From contig JALSUJ010000461.1 of assembly GCA_027071355.1 (NCBI GenBank), positions 1 to 64,000 of the forward strand: 64,000 nt of DNA, given 5' to 3'. The notes beneath the pieces were generated by a model, which worked only from the letters and a program-made list of their open reading frames with translations, was not told where the DNA came from and did not search any database. The stretch comes from Gammaproteobacteria bacterium. GTDB taxonomy: Bacteria > Pseudomonadota > Gammaproteobacteria > GRL18. A program made the position numbers and the translations under genes. Below are positions 49,975-59,164 of this stretch, in pieces; within the stretch, counting starts at the first letter, position 1, and the number at the start of each line of letters is the position of its first letter.

Positions 49975-50859
49975 ATGCAAACAAATATTGCAGAAAATAT
50001 TGAAGATGCGGAAACAGTTGCTTCCAAAGATCCCGATCTGTCTTCTGTAGTTATAGAAAATAATGATATTAAAGAAGAACCCGCTAGCACAAAAAATGGT
50101 GCACCTGCGCCAATTCCATCAGGTATTAAATTCATGTTGGGTGGAGTAGTTGTGGTTATTGTTCTGGTTATAACGGGTGTTTTTCTATTTACAGGAAGTG
50201 AGAATAATACGGTTCTGGAAGATGACATGTATATAGATCCGGTTTCCCTGGTCAATGGTAAGAAGATAAAAGAAAACCTTGAAGACAAGGGTGTTGTCAA
50301 TGCCGAAAACCTTGCTGATGATTTAATCGGTTCAACAGAAGTCACTCCCTCTTTTGATAAACCTGATCTTAATAATTCTATAACTGCCAATAATATTTCA
50401 AAGTCTATAGAACCTTCACAGGGTGTTAATAAGGAGCTACAAAAACTTAAATCACTATTAGATGAGCAGGGTATTGATATTTCTCAATTAAACGAAACGC
50501 TATCACGCTTTAAAGATGAAGAGTTCGGGAAGATGAGTCAGCAAATACAAATGATATCGGGTGAAATCGAAAATATTGAGAAGCTTGTTAATAAACATTA
50601 CAAAGAACTTAAATCTGTACATAAAAAAACATCAATCAAGTTAAACCGCTTACCAAACAAACCTCCTTTTAAATTGGTATCGATTGATGTCTGGGGAGGA
50701 CAGACCAACGCCGTAATTCTTATGAATGGAAAAACCAGCTTCGCTGGAGTTGGGGAAGAACGTGCTGGATGGAAAATCGTGAGCATTGATAGACCCAATT
50801 GTATTACGACTAGAAACACCGTTAATAATAAACGCAAAAAAGTCTGTAAAAAGGGTTAA
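49975..50859 (+). CDS. transfer-cluster membrane protein with coiled coil
   Basis: This 294-residue protein has a cytoplasmic acidic N-terminus, a TM at about 45-67 (GIKFMLGGVVVVIVLVITGV), a long coiled coil (about 145-215; INKELQK-type heptads, LKSLLDEQGIDISQLNETLS) and a small C-terminal beta domain (FKLVSIDVWGGQTNAVILMN; FAGVGEERAGWKIVSID). The last part resembles PilP/secretin-partner-like domains that touch outer-membrane components. No named family is certain. It starts nine bases after pilL. Confidence 0.65.
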   Translation: MQTNIAENIEDAETVASKDPDLSSVVIENNDIKEEPASTKNGAPAPIPSGIKFMLGGVVVVIVLVITGVFLFTGSENNTVLEDDMYIDPVSLVNGKKIKENLEDKGVVNAENLADDLIGSTEVTPSFDKPDLNNSITANNISKSIEPSQGVNKELQKLKSLLDEQGIDISQLNETLSRFKDEEFGKMSQQIQMISGEIENIEKLVNKHYKELKSVHKKTSIKLNRLPNKPPFKLVSIDVWGGQTNAVILMNGKTSFAGVGEERAGWKIVSIDRPNCITTRNTVNNKRKKVCKKG

Positions 50860-50861
50860 GC

Positions 50862-51593
50862 ATGAAAACGACGATCAAGTTGTTAACAATAACGGTTAGT
50901 GGATTATTAGCTGCGTCATGCGCCAGCAATAGTGTTATTGAATCATCAGTTGATGAGTCTGTTTCTAAGGTTGAAATAAAACCAGATATTGAACATAAAC
51001 CATCATGTGAATCTTTGGTTAGAAATCTGACTTTGCCATGGCAGGTATCACAATCAGGGTGTGAAGATGATCGTATCGTAACAAAACCATTGGTTGATGT
51101 TGAAGAACTTAAAGAAACACAGAGGCTAAAGCTGCACAAGGAACGTAATGCCTATCTGGCAAAAAAAAGAAAAGAACGCGAAAAAAAAGCCGTTTTATAT
51201 CAGGCTAATGAGTTGTTAAAAAAACCATTGGAAGAAAAAACCGTTATTCAGAAAAACAAATCGGCAGAATATAAAGTTGTATTGAATGACAAAACCCATT
51301 CTAAGCATATCTGGTTTGCAAAACATATTCGAATACTTGGTCCGCAGGGTAGTGCTTCCACGATGGCTTTGATACCAGATATTTCGCGCTCAGAAGGTCG
51401 TATCTTATTGAGAGGTTTTTATCTGAAAGAAGAGCTGGATGGTTACGATCCAGAAGTATTCTCTGTTGCTCGTGCTCTAGCTGTGAAGAAAAAGTTGGTG
51501 GAGGAAGGTGGTATCAGTCAGGAGAGAATTACTATTTTGCATCATTCTCCAGAATTAAATGCTCGGTATACGGAGATCAAATTCAGTGGTTAA
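50862..51593 (+). CDS. transfer-cluster lipoprotein with OmpA-like C-terminus
   Basis: The 243-residue protein has a lipobox (ISGLLAASCASNS-like; Cys about 19), a charged coiled-coil middle (RLKLHKERNAYLAKKRKERE) and a C-terminal domain with ALIPDISRSEGRILLRGFYL and ARALAVKKKLVEEGGISQER, reminiscent of OmpA/MotB peptidoglycan-binding folds. It may anchor the transfer channel to the envelope. It starts two bases after the previous stop, and its end overlaps the next gene. Confidence 0.65.
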   Translation: MKTTIKLLTITVSGLLAASCASNSVIESSVDESVSKVEIKPDIEHKPSCESLVRNLTLPWQVSQSGCEDDRIVTKPLVDVEELKETQRLKLHKERNAYLAKKRKEREKKAVLYQANELLKKPLEEKTVIQKNKSAEYKVVLNDKTHSKHIWFAKHIRILGPQGSASTMALIPDISRSEGRILLRGFYLKEELDGYDPEVFSVARALAVKKKLVEEGGISQERITILHHSPELNARYTEIKFSG

Positions 51594-52383
51594 TAAGTTG
51601 ATTTGGGTAATAGTAGTATTGTTGTGTTCGGTTCCAGGCTTTGTGTTGGCTGTCGATGTGTCTGCGGCACCTGATGTTTATAGTGATACTGCGATTGATC
51701 GAACCCAACGATCATATACCGAACCCCAGAAAACCATTGAACAGAATGCCGAATCTTTCGGCGTTACAACTGAAGAGTGGGTTCGCTACAAAAATATTAT
51801 GGATGGGGAAGGTCGTTACCACTGGAAAAATGTAGATCCAAGAGTTGTTTTGGGTATGTATTCGAAGACTGCGTCACAGCGTATGCGATATGCAGAAATG
51901 ATGGCACGTAAGGAGTACGAGCTGAATAAGCGTTTTATCGATTTCAACCAGGCGTATATGAAGGCTTTTGAAAAGTTATATGGCAATGAGCCGGTCATGA
52001 ATCTCTCTCGTATCCCTGCCTACAAAAAACAGTTTGGGTCATTTCTTATTGGTAACTCAGGACAGTCAAATAGAGGCATGAGCATAGGTGATCGAATCGT
52101 TCTTTTTATTAGTACTGATTGTTCGTCTTGTGATGACTATTACAGACAAATCCGTGATGTTCAGGGATTTTCTGCATTGGATGTTTATTTTATCAATGAT
52201 TCAAACGAAAAAATTACACAGTGGGCTAAAAACATGGGGATTAAGCCAGAACAGGTTAAATCGGGTTCTGTGACGCTGAATGCTGACAATGGTATGTATG
52301 CTAAATACGGTCGTCCTGGACTACCAGCCAGTTTTTATTTCAATAAACGTGATCAAAGTGTTTCGGCGTTTCTACCGGAATAG
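51586..52383 (+). CDS. ICE protein of the PFL_4693 family, thioredoxin-like
   Basis: This 265-residue protein has a signal peptide (LIWVIVVLLCSVPGFVLAVD), family core EEWVRYKNIMDGEGRYHWKN and VLGMYSKTASQRMRYAEMMA, and a C-terminal thioredoxin-like part (IVLFISTDCSSCDDYYRQIR with CSSC) ending PGLPASFYFNKRDQ. It may act as a periplasmic disulfide catalyst for transfer proteins. GTG at 51586 gives a clean signal peptide and overlaps the upstream stop; ATG 51559 would run 35 bases into that gene. Confidence 0.85.
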   Translation: MVNKLIWVIVVLLCSVPGFVLAVDVSAAPDVYSDTAIDRTQRSYTEPQKTIEQNAESFGVTTEEWVRYKNIMDGEGRYHWKNVDPRVVLGMYSKTASQRMRYAEMMARKEYELNKRFIDFNQAYMKAFEKLYGNEPVMNLSRIPAYKKQFGSFLIGNSGQSNRGMSIGDRIVLFISTDCSSCDDYYRQIRDVQGFSALDVYFINDSNEKITQWAKNMGIKPEQVKSGSVTLNADNGMYAKYGRPGLPASFYFNKRDQSVSAFLPE

Positions 52384-52395
52384 CAGGAGATCATT

Positions 52396-52905
52396 GTGAA
52401 ACGATGGGTGTTTATTTTATTGATGAGTATATCGGGTATTGCGAATGCCTATATACCGCAGGCCTATGTGTCGATTGCAAATGAATATGATGTTCCGCCT
52501 GCAGTTTTGTATGCAGTTGCACTGGTTGAGTCAGGACATCCTGATATTAAACGACCCTGGCCATGGGCTGCGAATATAGATGGTCAGTCTATTTACTTTG
52601 ATAGCCGTGAGGATATGTATAAGGCTCTGATTAAAGCTAAAGATGAGGGAAAGGGTTTTGCTATCGGCACAATGCAAATTCGCTGGCATTGGCATAGGCA
52701 ACGTTTCCATAGCTTATGGGATTCGACCAATCCTTATGAAAATATTCGTGCAGGCGCTGCATATTTAAGAGAACTATACCGCGAGACAGGTTCATGGGAT
52801 AAGGCTGTCTCTGATTATCATACGCGGTCGGATATGATTAAGGCTGATGAATATCGAAATAAAGTTCAAAAGCGTTTACTTCTTGTGCTGTCAGGTAAGC
52901 TTTAG
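52396..52905 (+). CDS. lytic transglycosylase (SLT domain), transfer-associated
   Basis: The 169-residue exported protein has a signal peptide (VFILLMSISGIANAYIPQAY) and an SLT fold with catalytic Glu in LYAVALVESGHPDIKRPWPW, KGFAIGTMQIRWHWHRQRF and NIRAGAAYLRELYRETGSW. It opens peptidoglycan for assembly of the mating channel, like VirB1. Twelve bases after the previous gene. Confidence 0.9.
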   Translation: MKRWVFILLMSISGIANAYIPQAYVSIANEYDVPPAVLYAVALVESGHPDIKRPWPWAANIDGQSIYFDSREDMYKALIKAKDEGKGFAIGTMQIRWHWHRQRFHSLWDSTNPYENIRAGAAYLRELYRETGSWDKAVSDYHTRSDMIKADEYRNKVQKRLLLVLSGKL

Positions 52906-52913
52906 GTGTTGGT

Positions 52914-53456
52914 ATGAATATAAAAGATATTAGCGTCTTGATTGTTTTAATGGTTGTCATGTGCAGTCATGTTAAAGCTGAGCCTATTGTTATATATGAC
53001 TCTGGGCGAACAGTTCCTGCAAGTAAATATACTAATTTTCTCTTTACTGATATTAAACCTGACTTTATCAAAAGCGGTTGGATGTTTACGGATGAAGCTG
53101 ACAAAGAAGAGAGTCAAAAGAAACCTAATTCACAGGTGTTTCCGTTGACCACAAAACTCTCGCCGGCTCGTATATCTGTCAACAAAGAGCAGTATATTGC
53201 CAGCTTGCCTGGACCGTTATGTATTGTCGGGTCGGATCCGCTATCTAAACAATGGATAACAAGAAACTATAAACACCTTCGGGATATGGGAGCCAGGTGT
53301 ATTATTGTTCAGTCTGAAAATGAATCACAGGCACAAGAACTTGCCATGATGCTAAATGGTTTGCTCGTGAATCTTGGTGACGGTGATGTGCTTGCTGACT
53401 ACTTCAAAATCGAGCATTACCCAGTACTCATCACTGAAAGGAGTATTTCGCAATGA
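52914..53456 (+). CDS. ICE protein of the PFL_4695 family
   Basis: This 180-residue exported protein is recognised by PIVIYDSGRTVPASKYTNF, ARISVNKEQYIASLPGPLCI and GSDPLSKQWITRNYKHLRDM, with LNGLLVNLGDGDVLADYFKI near the end. This family is found only in PFGI-1-type transfer regions, between the SLT protein and TraD; the role is unknown. It overlaps the traD start by four bases. Confidence 0.87.
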   Translation: MNIKDISVLIVLMVVMCSHVKAEPIVIYDSGRTVPASKYTNFLFTDIKPDFIKSGWMFTDEADKEESQKKPNSQVFPLTTKLSPARISVNKEQYIASLPGPLCIVGSDPLSKQWITRNYKHLRDMGARCIIVQSENESQAQELAMMLNGLLVNLGDGDVLADYFKIEHYPVLITERSISQ

Positions 53457-55606
53457 GTACCAAATACAATGTAGAGGCCTTGTTACGCCCTCCTGTGGAA
53501 TATGTTGCAGCTTTTAGTTACTTCTCTGTTGCATTCATCATGTTCTGGTTACCGAATGGCTTGATGTTGGTTAAGGAGTCAGCATTAATTTGTGGCAGTG
53601 CTTTATTGTTGTTGGGTCTGAATCGTTTTCGCCAGGCCTGGAAGGTTAGAAAATATCAGCGCGGCCTCCTTAAAATAAAACCATTCTCAATATCTTCAAA
53701 GACATTGCCTGTCAGTAATGAGCGTTTGTGGTTAGGTAAAGGTTTTGTCTGGGACTCGCGTCATACGCAGCGTCTGGCTGATTTAGGACGCAAGGGTGGC
53801 CGTAAATATCTGGAAGCATCCAAGGCCTATCTGCTGGCACGACATATTGAAGTCAAATACGAGAAAGCGCGTTTATTCAATATTTATAAAGAATCCTATC
53901 AGCGTTTTCATCGATTCATGGCACGTCAGCGTTTGAACCCAGTAGCTTCAGGAATTAAATATGCGCTCGAAAATAATCCCTTCGTGCCATTACCACCCGT
54001 TGGCGGTGATTCTACGATCCATGCGGTCGGCTTGTATGAGGGTGAAAAAGACATATCCATGTCACTGGGTGATCGGGTAGGGCATACATTGGTTCTAGGG
54101 ACCACGCGTGTAGGGAAAACACGCCTGGCCGAGTTATTGATTGCACAAGATATACGTCGAGGCGATACCGTTATTGTATTCGACCCCAAAGGTGATGCAG
54201 ACCTCTTTATGCGTATGTATGTTGAGGCACAAAAGGCAGGCCGCATTGATAACTTTTACTTCTTTCATCTGGGGCATCCTGAAATATCGGCTCGTTACAA
54301 CCCGGTTGGTACGTTTTCACGTATTACTGAGGTGGCATCACGAATTGCCAATCAGTTACCAGGTGAAGGACAGAGTGCAGCTTTTCGTGAATTTGTCTGG
54401 CGTTATGTCAATGTCATCGCTAAGGCGCTCACCGCTCTGGGTCGAAAGTCCGACTACAACATGATTCTGGACTATGGGCAGGACATCGAACCACTGGTAA
54501 GAGATTACCTGACTATGTTGGCTAACACGGCCGATCCCTCTGGAAGTTGGAAAGAGAAAGTCCTCGAAATAAAGGAGGCTTTTGATGATAGTGATAATCG
54601 TGAGTATCGTGTCACCCGAGAGCTGTCTTCCAGGGATCGTTATGTCGTGGCATTGCTTCGTTACTGTAAAGACAATGACATCCTGGATAGTGTTGCACGG
54701 TCTCTGGCTCGAACATTCGAATATGACCGGGGTTATTTTGACAAGCTTGTTTCCTCTCTGCTTCCACTCATGGAGAAGCTGACAACAGGTAAATCGGCTG
54801 AGCTACTATCTCCTGATTATCTGGACCAGACGGATACCCGTCCAATTTTTACCTGGCAGGATGTTATTCGTACCAAAGGAATTGTATATGTGGGGTTGGA
54901 CGCATTAACGGATCCGGAAGTCGCGGGTGCTGTTGGTAATGCGATGTTCTCAGACCTTACATCCTTGGCCGGTTACATATACAAGCATGGAGCCTATAAC
55001 GGCTTACCAGATATCGACATCAAAAATACGGCAGTCAATATTCATGCGGATGAATTTAATGAATTGATCGGTGACGAGTTTATACCAATGTTGAATAAGG
55101 CCGGTGGTGCAGGTTTTCAGGTGACTGCCTATACCCAGACCTGGTCTGATGTGGAAGCACGGCTCCAGGATAAGGCCAAGGCCGGTCAGGTAGCGGGTAA
55201 CTTCAATACACTTATTATGATGCGTGTTCGTGAACAGGCTACTGCCGAAATGCTCACCAAAGAGTTCGATAAGGTGGAGATAAATCTGCTAACCAATATT
55301 TCCGGGTATATGGATGTTGCGAACACAGAATCTGATCAGGAATTTACTAGCTCCACTTCTCAGCGTGAATCAACCCAGCAAGTCGAGCTAATACATTCAA
55401 AACATATTATGTCGCTTCCGAAAGGGCAGTGTTTTGCACTGCTGGATGGTGGTAAGCCTTACAAGATTCGGCTTCCTCTGGCGGATAGTTCTGATTTTGA
55501 CGGCGTACCTTCATCACTGACACAGGTTGCTGATGACATGCGCAAGCATTACACCATGAATGATGATTGGTACAACTTTGTGCCTTCCTGGAGGGATGCG
55601 GCGTAA
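53453..55606 (+). CDS. traD: TraD-type type IV coupling ATPase
   Basis: The 717-residue coupling protein has two N-terminal TM helices (about 20-60), Walker A VLGTTRVGKTRLAELL (about 216-230), DPKGDADLFMRMYVEAQKA, Walker B VNIHADEFNELIGDEF (about 530) and QVTAYTQTWSDVEARL. It pumps the relaxase-DNA complex into the T4SS. GTTRVGKT rather than GxxGxGKT is the SXT/TOL-type variant. Confidence 0.92.
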   Translation: MSTKYNVEALLRPPVEYVAAFSYFSVAFIMFWLPNGLMLVKESALICGSALLLLGLNRFRQAWKVRKYQRGLLKIKPFSISSKTLPVSNERLWLGKGFVWDSRHTQRLADLGRKGGRKYLEASKAYLLARHIEVKYEKARLFNIYKESYQRFHRFMARQRLNPVASGIKYALENNPFVPLPPVGGDSTIHAVGLYEGEKDISMSLGDRVGHTLVLGTTRVGKTRLAELLIAQDIRRGDTVIVFDPKGDADLFMRMYVEAQKAGRIDNFYFFHLGHPEISARYNPVGTFSRITEVASRIANQLPGEGQSAAFREFVWRYVNVIAKALTALGRKSDYNMILDYGQDIEPLVRDYLTMLANTADPSGSWKEKVLEIKEAFDDSDNREYRVTRELSSRDRYVVALLRYCKDNDILDSVARSLARTFEYDRGYFDKLVSSLLPLMEKLTTGKSAELLSPDYLDQTDTRPIFTWQDVIRTKGIVYVGLDALTDPEVAGAVGNAMFSDLTSLAGYIYKHGAYNGLPDIDIKNTAVNIHADEFNELIGDEFIPMLNKAGGAGFQVTAYTQTWSDVEARLQDKAKAGQVAGNFNTLIMMRVREQATAEMLTKEFDKVEINLLTNISGYMDVANTESDQEFTSSTSQRESTQQVELIHSKHIMSLPKGQCFALLDGGKPYKIRLPLADSSDFDGVPSSLTQVADDMRKHYTMNDDWYNFVPSWRDAA

Positions 55607-56352
55607 TGTCTAAGGAATCACAACAATACTCAAGGCGCAGCGAGTTGGTCGTGAAAAAGAAGACAGCCTTCGATATAGCAATATCCCAGATAATGGAAAT
55701 ATTGGGTTGGCTCTTTCTGGCTCTCACCATGTCCATAGTGATGGAGTGGATAGGCATGTCGTTTATCTGGGATGAGCAAGGCGTAGACCACTCAAGATCT
55801 ACAATTATTAAAGAGCTGTCATATGTAAATAACGAAACAAGACTGCCGTATGTGAGCGGGAAAACACCGGCCGAGGTGGCTCAAAATTTTGCAATTAGTA
55901 TGGATTATTATTTATTTGAGTGGACTCATATTCGGGATTTCCTGGCATGGATTGTATCAACACCAGATACCGGATCGGCAGTCACTGCATATTTAAAACG
56001 ATTGGTCCTTTCCGGTAGTGATTATATAGCCGCTGCTATTAATACAACGCAGGTATTTTCCGTTCGTTTAGCCGTTGCATTTATGTCATTCCCGTTATTC
56101 CTGCTCGTAGGGACAGTGGCACTTATTGATGGAATGGTAGAGCGAGAACTCAGACGTTTTGGTGGAGCCAATGAATCGGCATACATATATCACAATGTGA
56201 AACCGTGGGCAAAACCAGTGATGGTGGGGGCGTTTGTTCTTTATCTTGGTTATCCAGATTCTATTCACCCGAATGTAATTCTGGTTCCATTTGTAACCGC
56301 TTACGGTGTTGTTGTGTTTACAGTAGCGAAGACATTTAAAAAGTTTCTCTAA
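55606..56352 (+). CDS. ICE membrane protein of the PFL_4697 family
   Basis: This 248-residue protein has about four TM helices (IMEILGWLFLALTMSIVMEW; LAVAFMSFPLFLLVGTVALI; VMVGAFVLYLGYP...; NVILVPFVTAYGVVVFTVAK) and the family string GMVERELRRFGGANESAYIY. ATG 55606 overlaps the traD stop (TAATG); an ORF start 39 bases earlier lies inside traD. It is always next to TraD in this ICE group. Confidence 0.88.
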   Translation: MSKESQQYSRRSELVVKKKTAFDIAISQIMEILGWLFLALTMSIVMEWIGMSFIWDEQGVDHSRSTIIKELSYVNNETRLPYVSGKTPAEVAQNFAISMDYYLFEWTHIRDFLAWIVSTPDTGSAVTAYLKRLVLSGSDYIAAAINTTQVFSVRLAVAFMSFPLFLLVGTVALIDGMVERELRRFGGANESAYIYHNVKPWAKPVMVGAFVLYLGYPDSIHPNVILVPFVTAYGVVVFTVAKTFKKFL

Positions 56353-56370
56353 ATAGTAGAAGGCATAGAC

Positions 56371-56661
56371 ATGAGAAAAATAGTTATAGGATTGACATTA
56401 ATGACACTGATTCATTCGGCACAAGTTATTGCTGACGAGGAAATTGAGCGAGAAAACCTATCGCTTTTTGTAAAAGAAATTGATTTTTTAATTAGTGATG
56501 TGGACCGTATCAGAAAACTGTCAGACTCAAATGGACGACTGATATTTGACTACACATCATTAAAAGAAGATCTTCGGTCTATGCGTAACGGAATTCGTAG
56601 TTATATACAAAAGGATATTAATGATGGTCATTCCATAAAACCGCTTAAAGGTAATTATTAA
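56371..56661 (+). CDS. RAQPRD-family ICE protein
   Basis: The 96-residue exported protein has a signal peptide ending AQVIADEE, then ERENLSLFVKEIDFLISDVD and RLIFDYTSLKEDLRSMRNGI, which match the RAQPRD family consensus (FDY..L..DL..VR.GI). The name-giving RAQPRD motif itself is replaced by RIRKLSD-like sequence, so it is a divergent member. Its last bases overlap the next start (TAATG). Confidence 0.8.
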   Translation: MRKIVIGLTLMTLIHSAQVIADEEIERENLSLFVKEIDFLISDVDRIRKLSDSNGRLIFDYTSLKEDLRSMRNGIRSYIQKDINDGHSIKPLKGNY

Positions 56662-56882
56662 TGGAAACGGCATTTTTTAATGGGGCCGGCTTTAATGCAG
56701 TGGATGTCAGCGTCATGATTAGGGTGATGATTGCATCATTATATGCATTGTTTTCTGGTTGGGTTTGTTGGAGGCAGTTCGCGCTAGTTCGTGAAGAAAG
56801 AATGGAGGTGGGAAAATGGTTGAATAATGTCATTTGGCAAATATCACTATTGGTCGGTATCTTACTGATCGTAATAATTTAA
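56661..56882 (+). CDS. small membrane protein of the PFL_4701 family
   Basis: This 73-residue protein has two TM segments (VMIRVMIASLYALFSGWVCW; VIWQISLLVGILLIVII) joined by a short basic loop, as in TIGR03758-type ICE proteins. Position between RAQPRD and PFL_4702-type genes supports the call. Confidence 0.8.
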   Translation: METAFFNGAGFNAVDVSVMIRVMIASLYALFSGWVCWRQFALVREERMEVGKWLNNVIWQISLLVGILLIVII

Positions 56883-56909
56883 TAAATTTTGAACACAGAG
56901 GAAAGAAAA

Positions 56910-57263
56910 ATGAAAAAACTTAGGCTCTTTTTTATAACTGTAATAGCTGGTTTATTCACATCTCCTGCTATGGCAGCCTTGCCATTGGCGGCTGATGTAA
57001 CAGGTGGGGCTACCGTCGATAATGATTCGCCCATTGCGATGATACAAAACTTGTTTTCATCCGGAATTGGAACAGCGGCAACTGTATTTGCAGCAATGAT
57101 TATACTCGGTGGCGGTTGGCATATCTGGACCAGTTTTGGTGAGTCTCGTGAGAAGGGTAACTGGAAAAACTTTGCCATTACATTCTCAATAGTGGCCTTC
57201 TTGATGGTTGGCGGAGTTGTATTAGCGATTCTTGCCAATACTTATGGTAGCAACTTTGCATAA
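56910..57263 (+). CDS. PFL_4702-family protein, pilin-like
   Basis: The 117-residue protein has a signal peptide (ending SPAMAALPLA) and two hydrophobic segments (TAATVFAAMIILGGGWHIWT; ITFSIVAFLMVGGVVLAILA), the layout of T4SS VirB2/TraA-like pilins. ATG 56910 follows GAGGAAAG; a TTG at 56889 would add a poor leader. Confidence 0.85.
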   Translation: MKKLRLFFITVIAGLFTSPAMAALPLAADVTGGATVDNDSPIAMIQNLFSSGIGTAATVFAAMIILGGGWHIWTSFGESREKGNWKNFAITFSIVAFLMVGGVVLAILANTYGSNFA

Positions 57264-57284
57264 CGCAATCTAAGGACAGTGTTT

Positions 57285-57623
57285 ATGGCTAACAACGATA
57301 CCGCTCATTTACTAGATTCCAAGCCTATATTGTTCCTTGGCTGCTCGGCTGAGGAGATAATGGGATTGGGATTGTTAGGCATCGTTGCCGGTTTGGTGGT
57401 CGGTATTGTTTTAGCCATTATGACTGGAATATGGTTGCTCATAATACCTTTTCCAATTATTGGATTAGCTGTGTTTATTTTTAAAGGCGGCAAAAAATTA
57501 GGAAAAGCGAAAGAAGGTTTTCCTGATGGGTATATCGGTCGCGTTATCGACATATGGATGTGTGAGAAGAAATTGAGCAATAAATTTGTTACCCGACATG
57601 GATATTGGAGGATTCGACGTTGA
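57285..57623 (+). CDS. TIGR03750-type ICE membrane protein
   Basis: This 112-residue protein has HLLDSKPILFLGCSAEEIMG, two TM helices (LGLLGIVAGLVVGIVLAIMT; WLLIIPFPIIGLAVFIFKGG), then GKAKEGFPDGYIGRVIDIW. It resembles TraL/VirB3-like proteins. ATG 57285 after TAAGGACA is preferred to GTG 57279. Confidence 0.85.
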   Translation: MANNDTAHLLDSKPILFLGCSAEEIMGLGLLGIVAGLVVGIVLAIMTGIWLLIIPFPIIGLAVFIFKGGKKLGKAKEGFPDGYIGRVIDIWMCEKKLSNKFVTRHGYWRIRR

Positions 57624-58249
57624 GCTATGTAAACGAAAATGAAAACTTGAAACAGAACCAGCGACTGCTGGTGAGAATTATTATTGGTGCATTCATTGTC
57701 ATCATCATGATGTACAGTTTTTCGATTGCTTCAATACGGGATATCACTTTGCATTATCCACCTGATCTTCGGTCTGGCGCATCTATGAAGGTCGGTGAAA
57801 TACCAGATTATCAGGCTTATATTTTTGCGCAATACATTGTGCAACAGCTGAATAACTGGGAGAAAAACGGCGCTAAAGATTACCCAGCTCGGGTTCAGGC
57901 GCTCACCTTCTATATAACACCAGGTTATAAGGCAAACCTACTGAAAGATATAAAGGAGCGCCTACGCCAGGGCGAATTACAAAATCGAGTACGCCACTTA
58001 CGTCCCTTACCCGGTTCGGCGTATACAGAGGATTCTGTTGAAATACGCGGGAACAGCTGGATTGTGTGGCTCAATGTTGCCATTGAGGAGACAATTTCAG
58101 GACAACCCGTTAAGGAATTGAAAATGCGCTATCCAATACGTGTCGTTCGATATGACGCCAACCGAGAAAAGAATCCCTGGCAGTTGGCACTGGATGGTAA
58201 CGGTGGTCTTGAACCGCAATCATTGTCTAGTGAATCGAATAAAATTTAA
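57620..58249 (+). CDS. TIGR03746/PFL_4703-type ICE protein
   Basis: The 209-residue protein has one N-terminal TM (VRIIIGAFIVIIMMYSFSIA) and a periplasmic part (YQAYIFAQYIVQQLNNWEKN; SWIVWLNVAIEETISGQPVK) with a VirB8/TraE-like order. TTG 57620 overlaps the preceding TGA and has GGAGG eight bases upstream, so it is preferred to the TTG at 57605. Confidence 0.87.
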   Translation: MSYVNENENLKQNQRLLVRIIIGAFIVIIMMYSFSIASIRDITLHYPPDLRSGASMKVGEIPDYQAYIFAQYIVQQLNNWEKNGAKDYPARVQALTFYITPGYKANLLKDIKERLRQGELQNRVRHLRPLPGSAYTEDSVEIRGNSWIVWLNVAIEETISGQPVKELKMRYPIRVVRYDANREKNPWQLALDGNGGLEPQSLSSESNKI

Positions 58250-58276
58250 AAACATCGATGCTTAAATGAGAATGCT

Positions 58277-59164
58277 ATGAAAATCAAACAACCCCTTGTC
58301 GACATTTGTGTCAGTGTCACTTTAGTGATGTTATTGCACTCGACTGCTACAAAAGCAGCTGAAAATCAGATGCCTAAACGAATTGTCGAGCATGTAGTTT
58401 GGGATAAAACGCCCATCAAAGTGACCTTGCCTGTAGGCATCGAGAGGCGTATTGATTTTCCAGTGCCCGGTAGTAAATTCGAGGTGCCTGAGAAGCTCCT
58501 GCACAAATCCAAACCCATTCAAATGCGGGAAGATGGCAGTATTTACTGGACTGCATTGGAGCCATTTTCATTTGAGCGAGTGCAGTTTGTTACGCCAACA
58601 GGTTATAGTTACTTTCTTGACGTACAGGCAGTCGATAATAAAAAAGGATCATATTCAGACTACGAACGTCCATTAGTGATTATAGATACACGAATAAAAC
58701 AGAATGATGATAAAGAAAAGGATGCACAAGGCCTGGCTTCGGCTAAAAAGCTGAACTATGACTATGTGGATCTGGTACGTATGGCTTCCCAGTCCATATA
58801 CGGACCGGAGCGTTTAATAAAGAATTTACCCGGTGTAACACGTATTGGCGTTAATACCTGCCCCGTTAGAATATATAGAGGCGGGCATGTTGTGACAGAG
58901 CCTATCGCTCAGTGGAAGGCCAATACGGTACCCTCACTCTATGTTACCGCTATTCGAGTAACATCCAATTCCCTTGAAGATACTGTATGGGATCCTCGGC
59001 GTATCCGTGGTGAGTTTGTGGCCGCTGCTGCTCAACACCCTCTTGTTAAAGCAGCGATGGAAATAGGGGATACCACCACATGGTATTTAGTATCAAAACT
59101 ACCTTTTAAAGAGGCAGCGCCTTCTACCTGTCAAACCCGTAAAGAGGTTGCTAGTAATGAATAA
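58277..59164 (+). CDS. TIGR03749/PFL_4704-type ICE protein (TraK/VirB9-like)
   Basis: This 295-residue exported protein has a signal peptide (MLLHSTATKAAEN) and a beta-rich start (IVEHVVWDKTPIKVTLPVGI), with VDLVRMASQSIYGPERLI and RIRGEFVAAAAQHPL later. The position and fold fit the TraK/VirB9 core-channel component. The next gene overlaps its last eight bases. Confidence 0.87.
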   Translation: MKIKQPLVDICVSVTLVMLLHSTATKAAENQMPKRIVEHVVWDKTPIKVTLPVGIERRIDFPVPGSKFEVPEKLLHKSKPIQMREDGSIYWTALEPFSFERVQFVTPTGYSYFLDVQAVDNKKGSYSDYERPLVIIDTRIKQNDDKEKDAQGLASAKKLNYDYVDLVRMASQSIYGPERLIKNLPGVTRIGVNTCPVRIYRGGHVVTEPIAQWKANTVPSLYVTAIRVTSNSLEDTVWDPRRIRGEFVAAAAQHPLVKAAMEIGDTTTWYLVSKLPFKEAAPSTCQTRKEVASNE

